Shown here: in pieces, positions 1 to 4,870 of the stretch | Layout: each line of letters opens with the position of its first letter | Numbering within the stretch: the stretch's first letter is position 1 | Origin: JACMOY01 sp038322575 | GTDB lineage: Bacteria; Actinomycetota; Actinomycetes; Actinomycetales; Angustibacteraceae | Direction: 5' to 3' | DNA: 13,249 bases | NCBI GenBank assembly: GCA_038322575.1 | Contig: JBBQGB010000080.1 | Span: 1 to 13,249, forward strand | The notes under the pieces: generated by a model | What the model was told of the DNA's origin: nothing | Seen by the model: only the letters and a program-made list of their open reading frames with translations | Database searches by the model: none | Position numbers and translations under genes: made by a program

Positions 1-3
1 GGC

Positions 4-417
4 TCAGGGCGTGAAGGCGGCGCGACCGGCGTCGGCGACCCGGTGGTCGTCCTCGACCGAGCCGGCGCTGACCCCCACGCCGCCGGCGACCTCACCGGAG
101 GCGTCGCGCAGCAGCACCCCGCCGCCGAAGACCGCGAGCCGGCCACCGGACGTCGACTCGATGCCGAACAGCGGCTGCCCCGGCTGGACGAGGGGCGCGA
201 CGTCGCGGGTGTCGGACTGGAACAGCACCGCGGTCAGCGCCTTCTGCTGGGCGATGTCCTCACCGATGAGCTTGGTGCCGTCCATCGCGGCGAACGCCAC
301 CAGGCGCCCGCGGTCGTCCACCACGGCGATGTTCATCGGCTGCCCGACCGCCACAGCCTCGGCCCTGCACGCCTCGACGATGGTCAGTGCCTGGTCCAGC
401 GTGATGTTCCTGCCCAT
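4..417 (-). CDS. GlcG/HbpS-family (DUF336) small protein
   Basis: Complete 137-residue protein of the GlcG/HbpS (DUF336) family, about the usual length for a single-domain member. Family marks are the N-terminal helix followed by NIAVVDDRGRLVAF (29-42), the central GGRLAVFGGGVLL (91-103), and the closing GGVGVSAGSVEDD (112-124) with a short C-terminal helix. Relatives include heme-binding HbpS, GlcG of glycolate loci and the C-terminal domain of PduO; many members have no proven role. No signal peptide is seen, so it is probably cytosolic. The ATG is supported by a strong GGGGAGG element 5 nt upstream. It is the last gene of the dha-aldolase operon, 61 bp after dhaK, from which it is separated by a perfect stem-loop. 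Its role here is unknown; heme, flavin or small-aldehyde/acid binding are only guesses. Family assignment is firm, function is not. Confidence 0.85.
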   Translation of the reverse strand: MGRNITLDQALTIVEACRAEAVAVGQPMNIAVVDDRGRLVAFAAMDGTKLIGEDIAQQKALTAVLFQSDTRDVAPLVQPGQPLFGIESTSGGRLAVFGGGVLLRDASGEVAGGVGVSAGSVEDDHRVADAGRAAFTP

Positions 418-440
418 GAGTTCCTCCCCTTGTCGAACCG

Positions 441-463
441 GACGGCCGGCCTCCCCGGCCGTC
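441..463 (-). other. Intercistronic stem-loop between dhaK and glcG-like gene
   Basis: A perfect 9-bp GC-rich inverted repeat (GACGGCCGG / CCGGCCGTC) with a 5-nt loop fills the middle of the 61-bp gap. In the minus-strand RNA it sits just after the dhaK stop and about 10 nt before the ribosome site of the glcG-like gene. No U-tract follows, so it is not a classical terminator. An mRNA-stability or partial-termination element that sets the level of the last gene is plausible. Confidence 0.5.
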
Positions 464-478
464 GAAGCCGCTGCCCCG

Positions 479-1474
479 TCAGAAGACCCGGACCGCGACC
501 TCGGCCGGCGCCCCGAGCAGGGCGTCGATCTCGTCGTCCAGCTTCACCAGCGTGAGCGAGGCACCCGCCATGTCCAGCGACGTGCAGTACTCGTTGACGT
601 AGCTGCGCTTGACGGTGATGCCCTGCTCGGTCAGCTTCTGGTGGGCGCGGCGGTAGAGGATGTAGAGCTCGCTGATCGGGGTGCCGCCCAGGCCGTTGAT
701 CATCAGCGCGACGTTGTCACCGGAGCTGTACGGCAGGTCGGTGACGACGGCCTCGAGCAGCTCGTCGACGATCGCGTCCGCGTTGGTCATCTTCTTGCGC
801 TCGCGGCCGGGCTCGCCGTGGATGCCGACGCCCATCTCGATCTCGTCCTCGCCGAGCTCGAACAGGGTCGACCCCTTGGCGGGCGGGGTGCACGAGGTGA
901 GGGCGACGCCCATCGTGCGGGTCACGTCGTTGACCTTGTTGCCGATGCGCAGCAGCTCGTCGATGTCGGCGCCCTGCTCGGACGCCGCGCCGACGGCCTT
1001 GATCACGAAGAAGTTGCCCGCCACACCGCGGCGGCCCACGGTGTAGAGCGAGTCCTTGACCGCGACGTCGTCGTTGATCGTCAGGATCTCGACCCGGATC
1101 CCCTCGGACTCGGCCATCTCCTTGCCCATGTCGAACGCCATCCGGTCACCGGTGTAGTTGTTCACCAGCAGCAGCACGCCCTTGGGCGAGGCGAGCCTCT
1201 TCGTCGTCTCGTAGACGTAGTCCATGGGCGGGGCGGCGAACACGTCACCGGGGCAGGCGGCGTCCAGCATGCCCTTGCCGACGATCATCACGTGGGCCGG
1301 CTCGTGCCCCGACCCCGAGCCCTGGACGATCGACACCTTGTCCTCGCGCGGGGAGTCCGCGCGCATCAGCAGGTTGTACTCGGGCAGGTAGCGCAGGGTG
1401 TCGGGGTTGGCCAGCGCGATCCCCTCGAGCATCTCGGGCACGAACTGCTGCGGGTCGTTGACGAACTTCTTCAT
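479..1474 (-). CDS. dhaK: Dihydroxyacetone kinase substrate-binding subunit DhaK
   Basis: 331-residue DhaK (DAK1 domain), the subunit that holds dihydroxyacetone, or a related short ketose, for phosphorylation by its partner DhaL. Visible family marks: MKKFVNDP at the N terminus, the glycine/His loop QGSGSGHEPAHVM (about residues 51-63), NYTGDRMAFDMG, and EMGVGIHGEPG. The His of the last motif (about residue 219) matches the His that binds the ketone covalently as a hemiaminal. Length agrees with single-domain DhaK proteins rather than the fused two-domain kinases. I use the ATG at 1474 rather than the one at 1495, because AAGGAG lies 4 nt before 1474 and this ATG overlaps the dhaL stop (ATGA). 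DhaK-like proteins also act on erythrulose-type tetruloses in some actinobacteria, so the exact ketose is uncertain. No DhaM phosphodonor gene is nearby, so ATP use is possible. Confidence 0.93.
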   Translation of the reverse strand: MKKFVNDPQQFVPEMLEGIALANPDTLRYLPEYNLLMRADSPREDKVSIVQGSGSGHEPAHVMIVGKGMLDAACPGDVFAAPPMDYVYETTKRLASPKGVLLLVNNYTGDRMAFDMGKEMAESEGIRVEILTINDDVAVKDSLYTVGRRGVAGNFFVIKAVGAASEQGADIDELLRIGNKVNDVTRTMGVALTSCTPPAKGSTLFELGEDEIEMGVGIHGEPGRERKKMTNADAIVDELLEAVVTDLPYSSGDNVALMINGLGGTPISELYILYRRAHQKLTEQGITVKRSYVNEYCTSLDMAGASLTLVKLDDEIDALLGAPAEVAVRVF

Positions 1475-2118
1475 GACGCTCCTTCGGTTGTCCATGCCTG
1501 GTTGATCCGCTCGACGATCACGGCCACGCCCATCGCACCGGCGTCGACCGAACCCCTGCTGCGCTCGCCCGTGTAGGACGCGCGACCTCTCTTGGCGACC
1601 AGCTCGCTCGTGGCCTCGGCCGACGCGCGGGCGGTCGTCGCCGCCGTCGCGAGCACCGTCGCGTGGTCGGCGCCGGCGGCGAGCTCGCGCTCGATCGCGT
1701 CGGTCATCGGCACCAGCGCGTCCAGCAGCGTCTTGTCGCCGACGTCGGACTGGCCGCGGGCCTTGATGCCGTCGGTGGCGGCACGCAGCATCGCCACGAC
1801 CTGCTCGCCGCTCAGCTCGTCGACCGCGCCGGCGGTGATGCCGGCCTTCAGGAACGCCGTGCCCCAGATCGGGCCCGAGGTGCCGCCGATGCGGGAGGTG
1901 ACGATCATCCCGACCTTCTTCAGGAACGTCCCGACGTCGGTGCGGTCGATGTCGTCCCAGCCCTCGAGCACCTTCTCGAAGCCGCGGGCCAGCGAGTAGC
2001 CGAAGTCACCGTCACCCACGACGGCGTCCAGGTCACCGAAGTACTTCTCGTTGTCGACGGCCGTCTGGGCGATCGTGCGGACGACGAGCTCGACCTGCTG
2101 CATCGCTGTGTCGCTCAC
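1471..2118 (-). CDS. dhaL: Dihydroxyacetone kinase nucleotide-binding subunit DhaL
   Basis: 215-residue DhaL (DAK2 domain), the all-helical subunit that carries ADP/ATP with two Mg ions and transfers phosphate to the ketose on DhaK. The Mg-binding loop LDAVVGDGDFG has its three aspartates at 31, 36 and 38, with the family spacing. GGTSGPIWGTAF (78-89), GDKTLLDAL (127-135) and the C-terminal GRASYTGERSRGSVDAGA are also typical. Residue 39 is Phe; E. coli-type DhaL has His at this place as I recall. The GTG at 2118 is preferred over the longer frame to 2166: GGAGG lies 5-6 nt upstream, the GTG overlaps the stop of the phosphatase gene (GTGA), and DhaL starts at this point in the family. The stop overlaps dhaK in the same way, so the two subunits are translationally coupled. 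Phosphate source (ATP or a PTS DhaM elsewhere) cannot be told from the window. Confidence 0.93.
   Translation of the reverse strand: MSDTAMQQVELVVRTIAQTAVDNEKYFGDLDAVVGDGDFGYSLARGFEKVLEGWDDIDRTDVGTFLKKVGMIVTSRIGGTSGPIWGTAFLKAGITAGAVDELSGEQVVAMLRAATDGIKARGQSDVGDKTLLDALVPMTDAIERELAAGADHATVLATAATTARASAEATSELVAKRGRASYTGERSRGSVDAGAMGVAVIVERINQAWTTEGAS
1479..1484 (-). promoter_or_regulatory. Ribosome binding site of dhaK
   Basis: AAGGAG on the minus strand, 4 nt before the ATG at 1474 and inside the 3' end of dhaL. It decides the dhaK start in favour of 1474 over the upstream in-frame ATG at 1495. Confidence 0.8.
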
Positions 2119-2924
2119 TGCGTACCTCCATCTGCGGGGGGCGGGGACGTGCGGGGCGCCAGGCACGCCCGCAGGTCGTCCAGGGTCAGGTGGTCGCCGG
2201 GGTGCACCGGGACGCGGTCGGCGAGCACCTCGACCGGTGGCCGGTCGGGGTCACCCAGCTCGGACACCACGAGCACCGCCTCGTCGAAGGCCTCGCCGCG
2301 GGTGTACCCGTTGACCGTCACCAGGCAGGGCAACCCGGCGCGGGTGGCGGCCAGCAGGCCGTTGCGCGAGTCCTCGACGACGAGGGTGTCCGCCGGGTCC
2401 AGGCCCAGCTCGCGCGCGGCGAGCAGGTAGATCGCCGGGTCGGGCTTCTTCGCGGGGACGACGTCGCCGGCGAAGATCGGCACCTGCCGCGCCCGCTCGG
2501 CCCCGATCGCGTGCTCGAGGACGGCGCGCACCGACTCCAGCGCGGACGTCGACGCGACGGCCACGGTCCAGCCGTCGTCCAGCGCCGCACCGATCAGCCG
2601 GGCCACGCCGGGGCGCGCGGGGATCCCCCCGTCGGTCACGAGCTGCCTGAAGTGCGCCGTCTTGCGGCGGTGCCAGGTGGCCAGCAGCTCCTGGCGCTGC
2701 TCGGGTAAGTCCGGGATCGCCGCCGCGCGCACGAACTCTGGGTCGGCGAACAGGCTCGCCATGCGCTCCTTGCCGCCCCCGATCCGCAGCCGCTCGGCGT
2801 ACTCGTCCTCGTCCCAGTGGGCAGGCAGCCCGAGCTCGTCGAACGTCGCGTTGAACGCCGGCAGGTGGCCGTGGCGCTCGGTGTCGGCCAGCACGCCGTC
2901 GCAGTCGAAGACCAGAGCCGTCAC
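2115..2924 (-). CDS. HAD-superfamily phosphatase, CbbY-like
   Basis: 269-residue HAD hydrolase with all catalytic motifs. Motif I is DCDGVLADTE (nucleophile Asp7, acid/base Asp9); motif II is VAVASTS (121-127); motif III is the Lys of AKKPDP (158-163); motif IV is VVEDSRNG (182-189). The cap region carries IGGGKERM (48-55) and WHRRKTAHF. With VEDSRNGLLAATRAGL these strongly resemble CbbY, the phosphatase that removes xylulose-1,5-bisphosphate in Calvin-cycle bacteria. Close alternatives are beta-phosphoglucomutase-like or phosphoglycolate-type HADs. The GTG at 2924 is chosen over the frame to 3020 because VTALVFDCDG is the normal HAD beginning and the GTG overlaps the aldolase stop (GTGA). 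No good ribosome site is seen, so translation probably depends on coupling. The place between a DHAP-type aldolase and a DHA kinase suggests it works on a ketose phosphate or bisphosphate made or used by the operon; this is inference. Confidence 0.88.
   Translation of the reverse strand: MTALVFDCDGVLADTERHGHLPAFNATFDELGLPAHWDEDEYAERLRIGGGKERMASLFADPEFVRAAAIPDLPEQRQELLATWHRRKTAHFRQLVTDGGIPARPGVARLIGAALDDGWTVAVASTSALESVRAVLEHAIGAERARQVPIFAGDVVPAKKPDPAIYLLAARELGLDPADTLVVEDSRNGLLAATRAGLPCLVTVNGYTRGEAFDEAVLVVSELGDPDRPPVEVLADRVPVHPGDHLTLDDLRACLAPRTSPPPADGGTQ
2124..2129 (-). promoter_or_regulatory. Ribosome binding site of dhaL
   Basis: GGAGGT on the minus strand, 5 nt before the GTG at 2118. It lies inside the 3' end of the phosphatase gene and supports the GTG start over the ATG at 2103 and over upstream starts. 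Confidence 0.8.
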
Positions 2925-3781
2925 CAGGCACGACCCGAGCTGCCGAACATCCGCATGTGGTGCTGCGCCATGTCCATCACGGCCGCGCGCTGGTGGGTGA
3001 ACAGCGAGGGCGGGTCCCACTTGCCCTTCTCCTCGGTGGCGCGCAGGAACTCCAGGCTCGACTTCATGTAGCGCTCCTTCAACGCCGTCGAGATGTTGAC
3101 CTTCGCGCAGCCGCGGGCGATCAGGTCCTGGAACTGCTCCTGCGACATCCCGGTCCCGCCGTGCAGCGCCATCGGCACACCGGTCGCCTCGACCAGGTCG
3201 GTCACCCTCTGGTGGTCCAGCACCGGCGCCGAGGTGTACTGCCCGTGGGCGTTGCCGATCGCGGGGGCGAACAGGTCGACGCCGGTGCGCTCGATGAAGT
3301 CGACGGCCACCTCCAGGCTCTGCTGGGCGGACGCCTCGTCGCTGCCGATGCCGTCCTCGACGCCCTGGATGCCCTCGATCTCACCCTCGACGTGCGCACC
3401 GCGGCGGCGTGCCTCGGCGACGACCTCGGTGGTCTGGCGCAGGTTCTCGGCGACGTCGAGCTCGTGGGCGTCGAACAGCACCGAGTTCCAGCCGCCCTCG
3501 AGGCAGTCGGTGATGACCGCCCGCTCGGGGCAGTGGTCCAGGTGCAGGGTCACCGGCACCGGCACCTCGCGCGCCAGCAGCTCGAAGATCCCGAACAGCG
3601 TGGCGCGCCCGTACATCCGCACGGTCTTGACCGACGTCTGCACGATCACCGGCGACTTCTCCTCGACCGCGGCGGCGAGGACCGCCTCGATGCTGAGGTC
3701 GTTGAGGATGTTGAACGCGGGCACGCCGTACCGGTCGGCGAACGCGCGGTCGAGCATCTCCTTCATCGACACGACGGGCAC
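2921..3781 (-). CDS. Class II fructose/tagatose-bisphosphate aldolase family protein
   Basis: 286-residue zinc-dependent class II aldolase, close in length to the GatY/KbaY and Bacillus FbaA types. YGVPAFNILN (18-27) opens the barrel. LHLDHC holds catalytic Asp82 and Zn ligand His83; the other Zn ligands are His179 (GNAHG) and His207 (LHGGTG). NIST (229-232) and GGTG (208-211) form the DHAP phosphate site. All active-site residues expected for a DHAP-dependent aldolase are present. The acceptor aldehyde (glyceraldehyde-3-phosphate or another) cannot be read from sequence. The start is GTG at 3781, with GAGGAGA 6 nt upstream; a later ATG (MKEML) lacks such a site. The gene opens the enzyme part of the operon, 51 bp after the LuxR gene, and overlaps the phosphatase gene by 4 nt. 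Grouping with a DHA kinase and a CbbY-like phosphatase suggests a dedicated pathway rather than housekeeping glycolysis. Confidence 0.92.
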   Translation of the reverse strand: MPVVSMKEMLDRAFADRYGVPAFNILNDLSIEAVLAAAVEEKSPVIVQTSVKTVRMYGRATLFGIFELLAREVPVPVTLHLDHCPERAVITDCLEGGWNSVLFDAHELDVAENLRQTTEVVAEARRRGAHVEGEIEGIQGVEDGIGSDEASAQQSLEVAVDFIERTGVDLFAPAIGNAHGQYTSAPVLDHQRVTDLVEATGVPMALHGGTGMSQEQFQDLIARGCAKVNISTALKERYMKSSLEFLRATEEKGKWDPPSLFTHQRAAVMDMAQHHMRMFGSSGRAW

Positions 3782-3787
3782 CGGGGG

Positions 3788-3794
3788 TCTCCTC
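3788..3794 (-). promoter_or_regulatory. Ribosome binding site of the aldolase gene
   Basis: GAGGAGA on the minus strand, 6 nt before the GTG at 3781. It supports GTG initiation at residue 1. The rest of the 51-bp gap holds a 12-nt palindrome-like element (GACCG-CC-CGGTC, 3807-3818) but no clear promoter, so the aldolase gene may be co-transcribed with the regulator gene. Confidence 0.7.
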
Positions 3795-3832
3795 GGGATC
3801 GCACCCGACCGGGCGGTCAGGGGGTCTGCGGG

Positions 3833-4723
3833 TCAGTCAAACCCGTGCCGCAGTCGGGGGCATGGGGAGATTCCCCCATCTGCGTCCGATTTCGGGAGCC
3901 AGCCGCGGTCGATGGCGTGGACCACCGCGCCGGTGCGGCTGGCGGCGCCGGTCTTGCGCAGCACCGCCCCGACGTGCTTCTCCACCGTCCGCGGCGAGAT
4001 GACCAGCACCGCGGCGACCTGCCGGTCGGTGAGCCCGTCGGCCAGCAGCACGAGCGTCTGCTGCTCGCGTGCGGTGAGTGGCGAGTGCCGCTCGGGCGGG
4101 ACGGCGGGGGCCGGCGTCCTCTCGCGTCCGGCGGCGGCCGGCTCGGCCACCACCGTCACCCGTGGCCCGCCCGCGAAGGCGTGGTCGCGGATCAGGTGCG
4201 CCAGCGAGGGGTCGCTCGCGCCGGCCGAGACGATGCCCGCCGCGGCGACCTGCGTGAGGGTCTCGAGCTCGTCGACCTCGGCGGCGGTGAACTGCCGGCT
4301 GCGGCCGGCGAAGGCGACATGGGCGCCGATGACGTCGCCGCGCCACCAGATGGGGACGGCGGCGACCGCGCCGCGGTTGGCCCGGTGGGCCGCCGGCAGG
4401 TGGCCACCCGACACGGCGCTGTAGCGCGCGAGGACGACCGGTGCGCGGTGCGCCACCACCTGGCCGGTGATGCCCTCGTCCAGCGGGAAGGTCTGCCCGA
4501 GCTGGCAGAAGGCGCCGCGCTCGGCCATCTTCACGTAGCGGCCGCGCTGGGCGTCGACCAGCGAGATGCTGCCGGCGCCGACGTCCAGCAGCCGGCCGCT
4601 GTGCGCCAGCAGGCGGCGCAGCAGCGGTGCCAGCCGGGGGTCGCCGTACAGGTCGGTGGCGACGGGGCCCAGCTGCAGTCCGGTGCGCGCAGGCGTCGCA
4701 CACCCCCCGCCGCCGTTGGCCAT
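3833..4723 (-). CDS. GAF-domain LuxR-family transcriptional regulator
   Basis: 296-residue cytoplasmic regulator. Residues about 25-165 read as a GAF sensor domain: GSISLVDAQRGRYVKMAERG, then PLDEGITGQVV, AVAAVPIWWRGDVIGAHVAF and the closing FTAAEVDELETLTQVAAAG. An Ala/Pro-rich linker (about 195-212) leads to a LuxR/NarL-type helix-turn-helix (214-276) with PLTAREQQTLVLLADGLTD and ISPRTVEKHVGAVLRKTGA. No receiver domain or phosphorylation Asp is seen, so the GAF domain probably senses a small ligand directly. The ATG at 4723 is the first possible start, since an in-frame TAG lies within the -10 box just upstream. A well-placed promoter suggests leaderless translation. It lies directly before the aldolase/dha genes on the same strand, so it is the likely local, and perhaps autoregulating, controller. 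The ligand is unknown. The C-terminal tail after the HTH (about 20 residues) is unremarkable. Confidence 0.9.
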   Translation of the reverse strand: MANGGGGCATPARTGLQLGPVATDLYGDPRLAPLLRRLLAHSGRLLDVGAGSISLVDAQRGRYVKMAERGAFCQLGQTFPLDEGITGQVVAHRAPVVLARYSAVSGGHLPAAHRANRGAVAAVPIWWRGDVIGAHVAFAGRSRQFTAAEVDELETLTQVAAAGIVSAGASDPSLAHLIRDHAFAGGPRVTVVAEPAAAGRERTPAPAVPPERHSPLTAREQQTLVLLADGLTDRQVAAVLVISPRTVEKHVGAVLRKTGAASRTGAVVHAIDRGWLPKSDADGGISPCPRLRHGFD

Positions 4724-4729
4724 GGCCCG

Positions 4730-4758
4730 ACCCTAGGCCGGGGTCTGGCCCACGGCAA
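4730..4758 (-). promoter_or_regulatory. Promoter of the GAF-LuxR gene, probably leaderless
   Basis: On the minus strand, a -35-like TTGCCG (4753-4758) is followed by a 17-bp spacer and the -10 hexamer TAGGGT (4730-4735), an actinobacterial TANNNT box. Six bases then separate the -10 from the ATG at 4723, so the expected transcription start coincides with the A of the start codon. No Shine-Dalgarno sequence lies before the gene, as expected for a leaderless mRNA. The promoter probably also serves the downstream aldolase-dha genes. Confidence 0.65.
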
Positions 4759-4775
4759 CGGATGGCGCTGTCGTA

Positions 4776-4866
4776 CCGCCACACCGGCGGGCAGACGTCG
4801 GCCGCGGGCGACGGACCCGTGCTCGGGACGGCGTCGGACGGTCAGTTGCGCCTGTCGGTGTGGCGG
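4776..4866. repeat. 11-bp perfect inverted repeat in the nuoN-luxR gap
   Basis: CCGCCACACCG (4776-4786) and its exact reverse complement CGGTGTGGCGG (4856-4866) flank 69 bp in the 147-bp non-coding gap. The left arm alone can also fold locally (CCGCC/GGCGG). Between the arms is a weak interrupted hairpin (4810-4835) built on GACG/CGTC and CCCG/CGGG. The right arm begins 5 nt beyond the nuoN stop codon; the left arm is about 18 bp upstream of the luxR -35 box. It could be a pair of regulator-binding half-sites or the closing stem of the nuo 3' untranslated region. No U-tract is present. Confidence 0.5.
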
Positions 4867-4870
4867 CAGG

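Noticed and set aside
1475..1495. Upstream ATG extending DhaK by seven residues
   Set aside because: The AAGGAG site lies between this ATG and the one at 1474, and MKKFVNDP is the natural family start.
2119..2166. Longer DhaL start at 2166
   Set aside because: The extension overlaps the phosphatase gene and is not DhaL-like; a GGAGG site fixes the GTG at 2118.
2925..3020. Longer HAD phosphatase start at 3020
   Set aside because: It would read through the aldolase 3' end in another frame; the HAD fold begins at VTALVFDCDG, whose GTG overlaps the aldolase stop.
3807..3818. 12-nt palindrome-like element GACCG-CC-CGGTC before the aldolase gene as an operator
   Set aside because: Short GC palindromes are common at this base composition, and there is no second copy upstream of luxR to support an operator.
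4810..4835. Possible rho-independent terminator after nuoN
   Set aside because: Only two 4-bp stems with an uneven internal loop and no T-run. I list it only as part of the inverted-repeat region.
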